This document shows, one piece after another, positions 11,752-28,200 of a DNA stretch of 64,000 nucleotides (position 1 is the first letter of the stretch; each line of letters starts with the position of its first letter). The stretch is taken from NCBI GenBank assembly GCA_025602915.1, contig JAHLJZ010000034.1, positions 1 through 64,000 on the forward strand. The letters run 5' to 3'. Under the pieces are notes generated by a model. It made no database searches. It had not been told where the DNA came from and saw only the letters and a program-made list of their open reading frames with translations. This stretch comes from Paraphysoderma sedebokerense. Lineage: Eukaryota; Blastocladiomycota; Physodermatomycetes; Physodermatales; Physodermataceae. Made by a program: the position numbers and the translations under genes.

Positions 11752-12220
11752 TAGTGACGACAATGTGATGGGGTACGTTCAAAATCCTCTGTTGTTTTCT
11801 TCTCTTAACACTGCTGACTTAATACCCTTTATTTCCGTATAGGATTAATTCAGCAACGTATTTATCAGTATAAATGTGTAATCTTGACATTGGCGTGAAT
11901 TTTGATTAGTAGTTACTACATTTCTTTTTACGAGTCATATAGGTTGTGGATATTAATTGATTGCCCTATGTACGGGATGTTATTGAAATTAAATAGAATC
12001 GGATCAACAACTATGTCTTCCTTTCTCATGTACATAATCAGTGTTGATGATCCGAAATATATTTCATTGATGTCGGCGTGCTTTAAACTTAAAATTCCGA
12101 ACCAAGCGAACAATTCAAAATTTGCCAGGATCACATTTTTACTTCTACCCAGTTTTTGCTACTTTTGTGAAGTACACACATCGTTCAGAATTAAAGACTG
12201 TAACTCTCATTCCATTATCA
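11752..12220. other. Intergenic before U2SURP
   Basis: A 469 bp A/T-rich spacer between two + genes. Short open frames cover it on both strands but show no family motif or splice logic. It presumably holds the 3' end of the upstream transcript and the U2SURP promoter. Confidence 0.4.
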
Positions 12221-15231
<3,011 letters not shown>

Positions 15232-15510
15232 TTGTCATGGAAACGCGTCACATGACCTAATAAACAGAATTTATCGTACGCTCATAATATCGTAGTAACG
15301 GATGATGTCAGACAGTAGGAAATAACGCCATTAATCATGATATGATTTCCTTTGATCTAAAATTCGCATTGTTGTTGAAACTTTTTTGCATTCGTCTCTG
15401 AATCATCAAATTCATCCATTCGACAGATTACTCACGCAGATTCCTCGATTGCACAAATTTCGAAATTCCATTAGACAAACCTTTCACGACCAGGCTTTCT
15501 TATTGAAATC

Positions 15511-18500
15511 ATGTCATCAATACACAGTAGTTGCGCCATAAATTCTCTGATGAAGCGGCCATGTTGTATCATCTCTCTCTTTCTGGACCGTACCATCTCA
15601 CCTCGGTTGGGTTCTTCCTCTCGGAGATTACGAAGCAAGATCGGGACGAGCGCCGTGTACTCTAGGAGTTATAGCAATATATCGCTGACAAATTCTGTCG
15701 TCCCAGTCACTAGATATGGTATGTATTCTCGTTCAACGCCATTGTATTGAATAATATCAGCGAAACTTACATATTATGTAAGGTTATAAACTCACGCCGC
15801 CGAGAAGCTCTCGATCGATACACTCTTCCATCCCGCCGCCGGCAACTTCTGCCCCAATTCCACATTCAACGACTACACAAACAACGTCTCCCGATCCCTC
15901 GGTTGTTGATATCGAATTACTTCAAAGTCTGTATGACAGAAAAGAATACACATCTGTTTTCGATGCGTATCGATCTTTTCGAGCCGTTCATGATGTTATT
16001 CCATTTGAGATCTACAATTTGATGTTGAAAGTCTGTGTTGATATTGCCGATTTGTCGGCGGCCGAAGTGATATTTGCTGATATCATGAAAATCTATCCCC
16101 CGCCGTCGGCTGATCCGTCAAAGCCAATACCCGAATATGACAATCAGATACCGATGGAAGTTTTTCAGTCATACGCCAATGTCGCATTGCATATTTCGAG
16201 AGAATCATTGAAATTAGAGGATCTATTGAACTTTTCCTCAGGTTGTGGAGAAATTTTAAAGGAATACAACGTGAAAGACCCCACTGTGTGGACTACCCTG
16301 GTGGATAGTTTGTTGGTCGGTTACGGCAAGCATTATGGGGGACGATATCAATTGCAATGTGGAACAGTTGCAGTTGAGTTATTGAATCAGATGGAACAGA
16401 ACAAAATATCTGTGTCGCATTCTGCATGGTTGCAACGTTTGGTTAAGGTAATATCGCTTTAAGTGTGATTCAACGATATAAATCAATATTGACATATATT
16501 TAGGCCCACGGATATCGACAAGATCATTCGACAGTGATCAAATTGTTACGATCATTCTCTAACTCATCGTCTATTAATTTTTCGGAAATCGAAAAAAGTC
16601 TTATTTACTCCACCTTCATAGCCGCTATCTCTCGATGTGGAAAAGCGACGACCGCCTATAATTTAACCCAAAAAATACTCAATAAAAAAATTCCTCCGAC
16701 CGTGGAAGCGCTGTGGTGCCTTATGACTGTCTTTGCTCGAGATGGCAATCGCCAAGTCGTTGAGTCACTTCATGAGATTTTTGTTTCCATATACGATGTT
16801 CATCAGGATGGCGAGTTCGACTTGTATTCCCCGGTTCTAGAGCTTTATGCTACATTGCTTAGAAAAGATAGATTTTCCCGACATTTTACGATGGAGGATT
16901 CCGAATCTAGGAGGGAACTTCATCCTAGGTGGGTCGACATACTGACGCAAATGAAGGAGAAAGAGATTCGGTTCGATCAAGACATTTACGAAAAAGTCAT
17001 AACATGTCATGTCTTCTCCAATTATGACGATTATGCTCGGTTTCCGATGAATGCAGCCTCAGCGATGTTGGAAGAGATGATTGACTCCGGTATTCCGCCG
17101 ACTGAATATGCTTTTCATACGGTGATGCGCGGATATGTGAATACACGAGAGCCGATCGGGTATAGCCGTAAAAAGGAAAAAGTCATCAAAGCTTTTATTG
17201 ATGCTATGAAGTCTGTCAATTTGACTCCGACCTCAGAGACGTATTCAATCTGGATGTTGTGTTTTTTACCTCAACGAAAGTTGGTACAACAGTTACCTTG
17301 GAGTTTGCCTTCTTTGAAGACGGCGGAGAAAGAGATGATGGAATCGGGAATTGAACATACGAGTCAATCTATGGACGCCATGTTACGGGTGCTCGGCGCT
17401 AATCATTATTTCAATGAAATGTATCAAAGGTTTCATTCTATGCCGGAGCAGAACATCACTCGCTCAAGTCATACCTTCTTCACCGTTTTACACGCCTGCA
17501 AAGATTATCCTTACTCCGCACAATACGCGCTCACTATAATATACCCTGAGCTGCTTAAGCAGGAAGAGATAGAGCTCGATTCGACATTATACCATACCCT
17601 AATCGCTTGTTGCGTTTCAAGCAACGACATGGATCTTGCTTGGAGCCTTTTCAATGAGATGAAATCGAAACAACTCAATCCGACCATTACAATTTATAAT
17701 TATCTCCTCAAGTTGTATTTATTTTATCAAGACCGCCGTGGCCAAGACGTTTTGCTGGAAATGAGGGATAACAAAATCACTTACGATGCTACTACGTACT
17801 ACCATCTTCTAACGTATTTCACAAAAATCAACCCCGACAAAGATAAATTGAACGAGGTATTGAAGATGATTGGCGAGCAAAACAAAAAGGTTGATATGCT
17901 GGTCGAAGCCGCGGGAGAAAATTTTCAGCTTCCTTCGTCATTATTATCAATGCCGATTGAGTTTCCGCCGAAAGAAACTTCAGAGACTTCGATTCCAGAT
18001 GAATACTCGTTCCTAATTGACGATCTTTCCTTACCCGCCGGCATTGAATCCGATGTCGTTCAAAATGATGCAGATTCTTTGCAAACCGAGACCCAACCTC
18101 TTACAAGCGACATTATAGAGCTCCCTGACCTGAAGTCATTTATATTTGATACCAAAGAATCGCGGATTGCACCAAAAATTAATATCGATAACAGGATGCA
18201 ACTCAAAATTCTCCAGGCTTACACTGATAGCAACGATATACCTCAAGCGATTCGACTCTTTTCTGATATATTATTTACCTATCAATCGCAAGTCATGAAG
18301 CGCACCAGTAAATCAATAGCATATCGTCATCAACTCTCCGAAGGTTCTTCCCTTATACCGACTTCACCTTATCACCACGTCAATGTTCAAGAGCTTCCGA
18401 GATACTTGTCATTTCCGCCGAAAATTGTCAATGCACATCCTTCATTTCCGGGAAACCTTTATCTACCTCGTGATGTTGCTACTGCAACTTGGCTCACGTG

Positions 18501-18861
18501 CAACGTTCTGCTATCGAATTCTCATTTGCAGACTGAACCCAGCCAGAGTCAAATATCAGCAGTTAAGCTACCCATCATCAAACATAGAAAATTAATGGTT
18601 GAATATAAAAATACAGTTGATATGAGTAACCAGGAGATTGCACGAATGTTATTTATGAGAAGCTTTATGATATTGAAGAAAAGTGTTGGTACTCGGGTTA
18701 TTGGCCGTTTCACCTGGGTGAGAGATTTGAGTAAACGATTGGGATTAGAGAAAGGAGTACAAAATGCCCGTTTGGACCAGATGGATCAGGAGGAAAAGGA
18801 ACAAATTATGAGACGGAAAGAGTTTGTGCGGGAAAGTAGTGGCGTTGAGGATGTTGAATAG
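15511..18861 (+). CDS. Mitochondrial PPR-type RNA-binding protein
   Basis: Three exons (15511-15718, 15783-16447, 16504-18861) give about 1076 residues. The first 70 residues are rich in Arg and Ser and poor in acid, as in a mitochondrial presequence. The body is helical with 35-residue spacing of PPR-like motifs. Clear ones are VIPFEIYNLMLKVCVDIADL near 170 and STLYHTLIACCVSSNDMDLA followed by NPTITIYNYLLKLYLFYQD around 650-700. More diverged repeats include PTEYAFHTVMRGYVN and TSQSMDAMLRVLGAN. Family knowledge: such proteins bind organellar RNA and act in processing, stability or translation. Which transcript it serves cannot be read from sequence. The third exon (2.36 kb) is the longest in the window. 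Confidence 0.85.
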
Positions 18862-19103
18862 ATAGTCTAGACTGCATTTTATGATGAAGTGAATAGGAAT
18901 GACGGACAATATCAGTCTATCGACCTTGAATATACCCATGAGAGAATTAATACATTCTTCAACCAATGTTCCCGCATTTAGAATAGGTCCGCTATATCAC
19001 CGGATGAATTGTGGTTTATGTACTCATTGGTCCCAGCTTCTACCCAGCTATATACAATTTCAATTAGCCATATATTAACCAGATCAGAGACTACTATCAT
19101 ATA

Positions 19104-19873
19104 TTATACTCTGCCACTTCCGTTTGGCATGGCTTTCACAGGATCAATCTCTTGATATCTCGGCAATTCTTCCGTACTCTGTCCTCCTGTTGTTGGATGT
19201 GAAGGTTCTATCATTCGACGATCAGCCGTTCCAGTTGGAGCAGTCGCCCCTCGAGTCGTAGGATTTACATGAGCAGGTCTCGGTGGATTCAATTGCGAAG
19301 TTGACGATGGGAGTGCGGAGTACTGTCGAGATTCCTCAACATATACAACATTGGCTGGAACAAATAGGTAGCGTCTCTCCCTTGCTCCTTCTATGGATTG
19401 ACGACCTGCTTCTGCTGCAATCATAGCATCCACGGCTTCCAGTTCTTCTTTCTTCACACCTAAGTAATGGATGAACGTCAACAATTTGAATCATGCCGAA
19501 TACTAATTATCAAGTCTTAAGTACCAAAAATCTCGTCCGGATACGCAAAGATAATAAAAATTGCGTGGATCGTTCCTAGAATCAATGGATTCAGTTATTC
19601 CTTGACACGGGGCCAGTTGCTAAAAAATGGCTTATCGATGAACCTTACCTGGTAACCATCCCAGCAAAGTAAGCAAAAGATTAATGCAAAAGTCTGAATG
19701 ACATCGTTAGTTATCCAAGATCCGGCTTATTCTTAACCCTATGTCCGAGCTTACATACCGACATTACATCCTTTAACTGAAAGGACAGCCAGAGGCGGAA
19801 ATACGACTGTCGATAGAATAACAAAACAATCAAAGAATGGGTCTCTTCGAAAACGTCCTCTACCGTTTGCCAT
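19104..19873 (-). CDS. PMP3/UPF0057 membrane peptide with long C-tail
   Basis: Four exons (19759-19873, 19649-19693, 19525-19575, 19104-19459) splice in phase to 188 residues. The first 70 residues are a complete PMP3/RCI2 (UPF0057) module. They comprise FPPLAVLSVKGCNVDFCINL, the LLLTLLGWLPGTIHAIFIIF helix pair and then AYPDEIFG. A cytosolic tail of about 118 residues follows. It starts with a charged helix (VKKEELEAVDAMIAAEAGRQ), becomes Pro/Thr-rich and ends near ELPRYQEIDP. Yeast Pmp3 is only 55 residues; longer tailed versions with a Pro-Tyr-type motif near the end are common in filamentous fungi. Known role of the module: plasma-membrane hyperpolarisation control and salt tolerance. The LPRY sequence may recruit a WW-domain ligase (inference). 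Confidence 0.92.
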
Positions 19874-20210
19874 TTAAAGATTTTGAGAGAATAACGGTGT
19901 TCATTCCTACTGACGGTGAAAGGAATTGATAAAATTCCGGCACAGCTTCTAATATTGGAGGTGACGTCATTCAGAACGGACGTGAATTGCTCCGACAAAA
20001 CTAGGATTTCATTCAATTAATATCACAGTTTCATACATATAACAATATTTAGTTAGAGATTAATATACAAGGACTCTAAAAGTCTTTGTCTGAGTGCCGT
20101 ACTAAAGCTACTAGATTGATAATATTGATTTACATTTAAATAGACTACATGGGGCATTTCATTCTGATGCGGAAGCAATTAAATTATTTTAAGCAACTTT
20201 AAGGTTTTTC
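19874..20210. other. Short intergenic region
   Basis: A 337 bp spacer holding the promoter of the PMP3-like gene and the 3' end of the HMG-box gene, both on the minus strand. No coding signal is seen. Confidence 0.4.
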
Positions 20211-22869
20211 TCAATTTTGATATCTCTGGTGATCAGGTATATTGCTGTAATTTTGAGGGGGACGCGATGTTGGGATGTTACCCTGGGAAGAATTTTGCGG
20301 CATCCCGTGATATTGAGACTGCATGTGCTGAAAATCTAGGGGCGCAGTTGTAGCTGGTGTATGACTCTGGGTGTAAGGCTGCTCAGGGTAATATCGCTCG
20401 GAATATGTCGGCCTCGTTTCATGTTGGGGAGCATGTGGATGATCAGTGTAGGCCGAGCTACTCGCTACTGAAAGGGCCGATTGTGGATAACCACTATACT
20501 GTGAAGTATGTGACACATTCGGCTGATGACTACTCGTTATTTCATGAAACGATAACCTAGATTGTGGTTGCGCGAAATGAGGTCTGGGTGTGGGCATCGA
20601 ATGCGCAATAGTGGGTCGGGTTGATTGGGCAAGTGTGTTGTGCTTGCGCATTACACTTTGTACTTGATCTCCAATATCCGAGGATCGCCTGAAATGGTTA
20701 TTTGGCGAGAGAGACGTTCGTCTAGGAGAGCGAAGGGCATCGGGAATAGACTCAAGGGATGAAATATGGATACCGCTTGATCTTCGTCTAGCGTGAGTAC
20801 TTGACGGTCGCTTGAACATCATTCGATCATAGACGTCGTTATCAAGAGTCTACAACAGTTCTTTCAGTCAGTACAAAGATTTGTAAAACAATTTAATAAC
20901 CTCTGGGTTACCATGTTCAAAAAACCACTCATGGCTGAAAATCCGGAGGTTTGGCTAGATCCGAGGGACGAATTGCTGCCAAACATGCTTGATGAGAGAC
21001 TGTTTAAGGAGGATGATGATTGACTCGCGTTTAAGGAGGATGAAGACGAATCTAATGATGGATTGGATCCATATCTTGAATTTCCTCCCTCCGGCGGGGT
21101 AGAGGAGGCGGGATAATCAGCAACGGATGCTCGTTTATCTCTACGCTTTCGCTGTGGTCGATATTTATAATCTATACAAAATAATGATTAGATTGAAAAA
21201 GGTGATAAAGTATTTTTCCAAATATTGTACCAGGGTATTTTTCCGCATGTTCTTGCTTGGCTTTTTTGGCAAGCTCGGCGAATTGTGTTCGAACTTCTAC
21301 ACTCTCTTCCTTCCACATCTTTGCAATTATTTGTGAATATTCCGGATTGGTGAGATTAGGCCTTTGCTCCCTTATTTTGGGCATTTGCTGAGCTTGATAG
21401 ATGAAGTAGGCGTTTGGTGGACGCTTAATATGGTCAGCACGGTTCTTCCTCGCACCTTGGCTCCGACGGCCAAGGGAAGAATTATTAGAACTACTAGTGG
21501 AAGCTACTCTAGTGGCTGATGATGATAACAACTCCTCTGCAGAATTTGGAATGCTAGAACTGGTAGAAGTCAGCGAAGAATTTATCGGCGGTGTCATTCG
21601 ATGTGGTATCGAGTTCCTTCGCGAGTGTCCATCCCCGCTCTGTCCTATCGCTGGTGCAAGTCCAAAAGTATGAGGGCCAGACGAATTGTCAGTCTGCATC
21701 ATCAAGGTGAAAGAATCTGTACTTGACGTCCTAGCCAGTTCAGCTGGATGATAGCCGGGCGGCGAGTAGCTGCTTGACCTGGAAACGCTTGGCACGCTCG
21801 GTATGTCGTATAACGGATACATCTCCTCCAACTGTGTATGAACTCCAGATGAGCTTGGCATCATGGAAGATGTCGAACTCTGCGCTTGCTGAGCCGAACT
21901 CATCGTGCTTCCATCAACAACTTGACCAGTGAGACTTCCATGCCAAGGATTATTCATTCCTTGCTGGGAGTTATTTCGAGCAGCGGTAGATGAACCTAGT
22001 TGGGGGAAATAACCCGACTGGGGGGACAGGTTATCGTAACCGTCGAAAGAGATAGGAGTTTGCTGAAAGGAGACGTCCACATTCGTCGGAGGCATTGTAC
22101 CTGATGGAGCGTTGATATTTGCAGATTGAAGACTATTCCAGCCAATATTGACGGGTGCAGGAGGAGGAAACTGTTCAGAACTCGCGGATAGTGGGCCAGG
22201 TGCAATGGAACCGATGGAGGATATATCAAATGTGGTAGCTGGTGAAATTCGTCCTTCGGAATCAATTGTGAGTTGACCGTGTGGTATTGAAGCTAAATCT
22301 AAATTCAACTGCGCTGAAACGTTGTTCGCCGATGAATTAATATCCGAGTTTGTTGGAGGAATATTGAACATTTGGTCTGTCGGAGTTCCACTATTGCTTC
22401 CTGCATTCCCAAATTGGTCCCCTATCGATATCTCTCCATCTTGCACAAATTGATCATATGTCTGAAGGCGAATTGAATGATTGAAATTCGATGGTACGGC
22501 TACATAAGTCCCGCCCGACGTCAATACATATCCTGGCTGTGTACCCGCGGACGCCGGCGCCGTGCTTTGGACGGATGTGGAGGAAACGCTGGAGTTTCGT
22601 ATTTGAGCTTGAACTCTCGGAGGTCGAGGAGCATTGCTCACAGGAGTGTACTGCGAAGGAAGAGCAGTTGTATAGAACGAATTATGTAGCGGAAATTGTG
22701 GTTGCGAACCCATCTGAGAAAGATTCAATTCGACATTTTGTGGTGCTCGAGAGTGCGAATTAAATGACTCATGAAGCTCAACAGCCGGACTCGGGACGTT
22801 TGCTAATGCATTTTCGTTTGAGGTCACACTACCAATTGGTGTATCATTTGAGGAATCTCGGGAGGACAT
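20211..22869 (-). CDS. HMG-box (SOX/MATA-type) transcription factor
   Basis: Three exons (21231-22869, 20912-21171, 20211-20849) give about 845 residues. Residues 1-460 are disordered, rich in Ser, Asn, Gln and Pro. A single HMG box spans about 470-550: HIKRPPNAYFIYQAQQMPKI, then NPEYSQIIAKMWKEES and HAEKYPDYKYRPQRKRRDKR. The intron falls inside the box, between EKYP and DYKYRP. RPxNAF/YxxY at the start and YKYRPxRKxR at the end place it with sequence-specific SOX/MATA/Ste11-like boxes rather than non-specific HMGB. The tail is Ser-rich with basic patches and a Tyr/Gln/Pro-rich end. In fungi such factors control mating, sporulation or stress genes. No partner sex-locus genes flank it, so a mating-type role is not supported. 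Confidence 0.9.
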
Positions 22870-23822
22870 TTGCCAAAAGTCCTACTTTTAATGAATGTCG
22901 GAGATAAACCGTCAGTTAGTTGGCCGCCTCATTTCCCAAAATGAGGTTGAAAACGAAAAACAGTGGGTCTTTCCGTACTTTTTGCTGAATTAAAAGCCAG
23001 ACGGTGGTCGTCTACACCACTCGCACAGAATAATGTATACTACTGGTGAATTCGAATTATAAATGCAACGAGATGTTAATTCCTCACTGCCGCGGGGTTC
23101 TCGCCTGACAACCTAAAGACATACCACTTATATTAGTGCACCCGACAGAGGGTATGCTCGCTTTTACAAAAAGAGAAACAGAGCGTTGATTTTTGCGGCC
23201 TGGAAAGTGGGAATGTCGTTGTGCAATTAGTATATCATTCCCGCCTTCCGAGTGGGCCAGCGTTGAATGCTGGATTCTGCTCTGATGAATGCGTCTCCAG
23301 TCGCGACCTCCGACCGATGAACTTGACACTTGGAATTGTCGAGAGAAAAAAATTATTTTTTTCTCGCTCCTTGTTATAGGAGTAATGATGTACATATATA
23401 AATTATCAATATTGGGAATTAAAATTATAAAAGCATTGTTCAACGCAGTTGTGCATAGCGAAAGCTAATCTTGAATAAAGGCACAAACTGACAACGCTTC
23501 CGTTATAGCCTCGTTTGACACATTTTGTCAATGACAGGAAATCGACTATGCACAAAAATCTCGCGCTATGACGACAGATTGGCGTAATATCGACACAGAT
23601 TCAAAATGTCTCAAAAACTGCGTGACAAATCGGGCATTGCTCAATCTGTGAGTTCCGATTGTGAAAAGACTGACTCTTTCGCATCAAATAACCTCGATGG
23701 ATTTTGTACACCATGTAATAGTGTATAATGTACACAGTGATTCTGTAGCGGACTGTCCCTGATGTAATCCATGAAAGAGCATCTATTCAACATAATTATA
23801 CATAAACCTCCGTGAATAAAAG
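22870..23822. other. Upstream region of the HMG-box gene
   Basis: This stretch of about 950 bp lies upstream of the HMG-box start codon and downstream of the ARM-repeat gene. One minus frame (23084-23443) is open but begins without ATG, and no splice-supported exon is seen. A long regulated promoter or 5' leader is plausible for a transcription-factor gene. Confidence 0.4.
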
Positions 23823-24993
23823 TTATATACTCACTATATCTCGCTCAATATCATCCATGGTCCGATGAGCATCCCACTGTTTCGCCAACTGCACATTTTG
23901 AAATCTTCCCTGCATCATATTTTATTTCCATGACCTTTAGCAATTCTTCTGCATCATTATAAGGCCAATTTCTCCACTCATCTGCCGCTACTCTTCGAAC
24001 GCACTCCTAAATTTTGGAATTAGCACATTCGTCTCTCGCGTGTCTTCCAAGCCTTTCGCGTGGAAATTTTTACCTGAACATCTGGACTTGAGAAGATAGT
24101 AGCAAAACTTCTGTAATCTCGAAGAACAAAGAAGAATAGCGTATGTGCTGTCCAAACCCGCTATGACGTTGATTAAATTAGAACATATAAAAAACCAAAG
24201 AATATTTAGTCATTAAGGAATTGAAGTTGACGCCAAAATCTCAGAGCTGATTCTGAACTGAAGTGTTACCATTTCCATGTTTTCATGCCTCAAATTCTTA
24301 ACAAGAATCGGCAAAATCTCTTTTCGAGACAGTACATCGTAAATAGCTTTTGAGATACGACAGATGACAGAAACCGTTTGAATTGCTTGCTAATATCCGT
24401 ATCGCCGTATGTATTCGTCAATCCAGTGAGTTCATTTACATGAGTACTCAAATTTCGGATATAAGATTAAATCAAATAATATCAAAAATAAAAAGATATA
24501 TACCAGCTGAACCGCCAATGGAGAATCGGAGCTACTTAAAATGCTAATGAATGCATCCATCACTCTATGGTCATTTGCAACGTACTGTACAAAATATTAA
24601 TGAAAAAAACGAATAAACTAAGCATTAAACTTGACCATCCATAGTTGAATCATGTATTCACGTTTTTTCCATACTCACATTATGCACTAATTCTCCGCCG
24701 TGGTAAACTATATGACCGATTTCATTGCAAGCTGGAAGCACACCAAATAAATTTAATTAATCGAAAATTTGATGAAGGAAATTTCGATTCTGGTCTTAAT
24801 CGAACCAGGAAGTGAACTACAAATAAAGTTGGTGAATTCGGAAAATGTTTCAAAAACCTTTTACCCTCATGGTAACGTTACTACTCAAAAATTTTCGTAT
24901 CTCAAATCCTATTTGAGTGATATACCCAGACACGATTTCATTTTCATTTAACCCTCGATTTCGTCCTGACTTTGGCCGCGTAAAGGTCGTCAT
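23823..24993 (-). CDS. Small armadillo-repeat protein
   Basis: No long frame exists here, but seven small exons (24858-24993, 24679-24731, 24504-24584, 24270-24389, 24074-24160, 23935-24006, 23823-23888) splice in phase to 204 residues. The product reads as ARM repeats: IRKFLSSNVTMRVKACNEIG, then HRVMDAFISILSSSDSPLAV, ISKAIYDVLSRKEILPILVK and RVWTAHTLFFFVLRDYRSFA. It ends with LAKQWDAHRTMDDIERDI and a few residues. Four consecutive introns fall in phase 0, roughly one per repeat. The first donor (AAAAG|GTTTTTT) and the last intron (46 nt) are the weakest joins. An additional 3' exon is possible because the ending overlaps a good GTGAGT donor. The family beyond ARM is not recognised; scaffold function is inferred. 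Confidence 0.7.
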
Positions 24994-25293
24994 GGACAAT
25001 AATTCGAATGAAATGGATGTATAAAAGAAAAATCAACCGAGTGTGATAAATATATGGAGCAATAAAAGAAGAGAAGAAGTGACAAAATTTAAGAGGATCA
25101 TGCTTTGTCGTTCACTAAGCTCTTGAGCACTCGGCTGGGCCAAGTCTGGTCATGTGTAATCGCTATGTAGTCCAAAGTAACGACTGAATGACTTGACACA
25201 ATTACGGCATTCGACTAATATGAGTTTATCCAATATAAGCACGGAGCACCAAATGTAATGTATTGGTTTTTCGAATTTTATTTGTACAAGTTG
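24994..25293. other. Spacer between ARM gene and GPATCH1
   Basis: A 300 bp A/T-rich gap between two minus-strand genes, containing the GPATCH1 3' end and the ARM-gene promoter. No other signal is seen. Confidence 0.4.
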
Positions 25294-28200
25294 TTACATA
25301 AAATCGGCGGCTTTCGGCCGATTTCGGACATTCCATCCTACATTATTGGCTTGCTGAGATTCTCCAGTTTTTTGACCTGAACGTCGCCGATCTTGGGCTT
25401 TATCAGAAGTTGAAGAGGAGGGGATAGAAGGTTTCTCCACCCATATTCCTTCCATTTCGTCTGGATCATGTTCACTTTGACTACGTCTTCTACGTTTCCT
25501 TTCTCGGCGACGATCGTCCGAGTCAGAATCAGATTCAGAATATCGTTTTTTGCTTCTAGTTTTCTCTTTCTCTCTTTTGGATTTCTTTGTTCGACGTTTC
25601 TTCTTTTTGTCCCGTTCCCTATCTCGTCGCTCTCTCTTGTCAGACTTCTCTTTTCCAGGTTTCTTTTTATTCATTTTTCGTGATTTTCTATCCCTTGAGC
25701 GAGACCGCGACGTTGACTTTTTATGCCGTCGTTTGTCTCGATGCTTGCGTTCGTGTTCCGAGTCCGATTCAGAGGACTCAGTGCCATCTGAATTTGATTC
25801 AGATTCTGACGAAGATGACTCTGTCGCTGAATGTCGATGCTTGTGTTCTGGTTTATGCGGAGCGTCATCCTCTAGAAGCGGCTGTTGTTGGGCTGATATA
25901 CTTTTGCTCCTACCTAGAACTTTCTCAGCAAATTCTGAATCAATAGCGACCGGTTTAGAAATAGCTTTAGATTCAGTATCAAGTTGTTTTGTTTCGTCAT
26001 TGACTGGCTTCTCTGATTCTTCATTCTTCTCTTCGAACTGAAAGTTCTCGAATTCATCACCGTCGTCCATCTCACCGGCTTTATCATTGTCAAGATCTCT
26101 CCATCCCGTTCCAATTTTCTTTGTAGACTGTTTTAATCCCCTTGATTTTGGTTTCTTAACGACGGCATTGCCACTGGAGACTTCAGTTTTAGATGGTTCC
26201 AGTTTTTCGACGGCGGCAGTGAACTTCTTAGTGGAACGACGTTCAACAAAAACAGGTCTAAACGAATCGACATCGATTTTTTCGCGTTCAGCATCAATGG
26301 TAGATTGAAAGGAGATAGATTGAGGAATATAATCTTTGGCTTCTGTTTCCTCGGTGTGCTCCGTAGGTGGAAAGTTGACCTCGGATTCAGTTTCGTCTGC
26401 GGTCGTTGTGATGCCAGTAGGTATAAACTGGGCTGTACTGACCCCTCGAGGTGGCTAGAAATACAAGTAATTAGAGGCACCGCATACATTGAAACACATA
26501 TTGTATGATAAAATCAGTACCTTTTTAGTGAGTTCAGCTTCGTCGTCTTCGTTCCCAAAGATAGATTTAAAATAATCCATCGAAGGTCGATTATCAGAAA
26601 CATCCAACTCAAGTGGTTGTAACCCCAGATCATCGATTTCTTCTCCTCCTCTTTTTTCGTCCGCCTTGTCTACTTCCGCGTCTGTTTCGATTCCAATTCG
26701 ACGCTTATCAGCAGCTTTATCGTCTGCCGAAGCTTCAGCTTCGCCCAGAGTATTGTTATATCTTTGATCCATGATTTGATTCATGATGTCTTTGTTGAGT
26801 AGTTCTTTCACCTCTTTGTCCGATTCAACGAATTTTCGATGAGGGAAAGGATTTGGGACGTTGAAGCGTTTACAGAGAAGTGGATGAGGGAAGAACGACG
26901 TGTTGGTGCGCGTCAGAGAACCAAAAAGCGACATTTTTGCGGCAGAAGCGGCAGGCTAATTAGACAAAAGTTAGATTTACGTTTGAGGGTGATGTTGGAA
27001 AGTTTCATATTTACGTCTTCTTTATCAAGATCTTTTCGCAACATATCAGCGTCGGATTTTTCACTAACCGACCCATCCGGTTTGGCGTTTTGTTCATTGT
27101 GACCAACAAGGACACTGCCGCTTGTAAATCTGCTGGCCATGCCAAGACTCATGGGTTGAAACATTCTAACGAGACGTACGAATTCTTCGAATTCTTGCTG
27201 CTGAGCTCTCCGATCCTATGAGAACGAAAGTATAAATATAAATAATCCCAGCACTGATGATTAAAATTATCCCATACCGAAAGTAACAGTAGGTCTTCCG
27301 CCTCTTTTGCGTTAACTTTTAGAAATTGAATTAGCCGTTCCCGCTTCCCGACATCAGCCATGGTTTTCACAAAATGACTTTTCAAAGCCGTTCTAGCTAG
27401 CTCAGGCGTTACAATAGATTTGAATTGACTCCATTCATCTTGTTTTGGCTCCTGGGCCGCCGGCGTTTCTTTTTGCGCGGCTAGAGTGTGTAAACGAGCC
27501 TTATCTTTTGCAGATATAAAGGAGAATACTGAACGCTGTGAAACAGGGACTGATGGGTCACCGAGGATGGCGGCGCGCTTTTCAATTCAGCAATCAAGTC
27601 AGTTCTTGGGTCGCATATTCAATGAGATCAAGGAAAAAGTCACCTCTTCTACGGTTAATTTTTCCGGGGGTTTACTTTTGTCGTGTTCAACTTCTTCTGA
27701 CATTCCCTTTTTCGCACCCACTTTTGACATAACTGCATCCACCGCTATTTTCGCTTTGGGAGTCCAATTCGGCGGAAGGGTAGGAGGAAAGTACCTAGAC
27801 AACAGCTGCTCAAAATTAACGTCCCAGAAGCGATGAGCATAGTGCGTTACATACCATTTCGTCAGCTCGCTTGCTTTATCGGCTAAAACAAATCCATTCA
27901 ACACATTCTTTCCATCACTACAAATCTTAGTTCGTTCTTCCCCTGTCGTACTTTTCGTCTTCTCGCGAGCCTTTACATTTTGTTCCGACTTTTGCTGTCG
28001 ATCAGCTATCGCTTTGGCTTTTCGGTCAAGATATTGTTTCTCGCGATCATCAGCATCATTCATTGCTATATCGTACTGAGATAGATCAACACCGGAATAC
28101 ACAGCGTCCATAGAATCTTCGTACGGGTCGAAATCGTTTAGAATGCCGGTACCGATAGCACCTGCTGGGAGGGCTCGTGAGCCTTTACCTATTGTAGTAT

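Noticed and set aside
20211-22869. Calling the locus a mating-type locus
   Set aside because: Only the HMG box supports it; the usual flanking sex-locus genes are absent from the neighbourhood.
23084-23443. Minus-strand frame of 119 codons upstream of the HMG-box gene
   Set aside because: It begins without ATG and has no domain; more likely promoter or leader DNA.
25468-26041. Several + strand open frames of 70-163 codons
   Set aside because: They are antisense shadows of the RS/RE/KR-rich C-terminal exon of GPATCH1, whose low complexity keeps all frames open.
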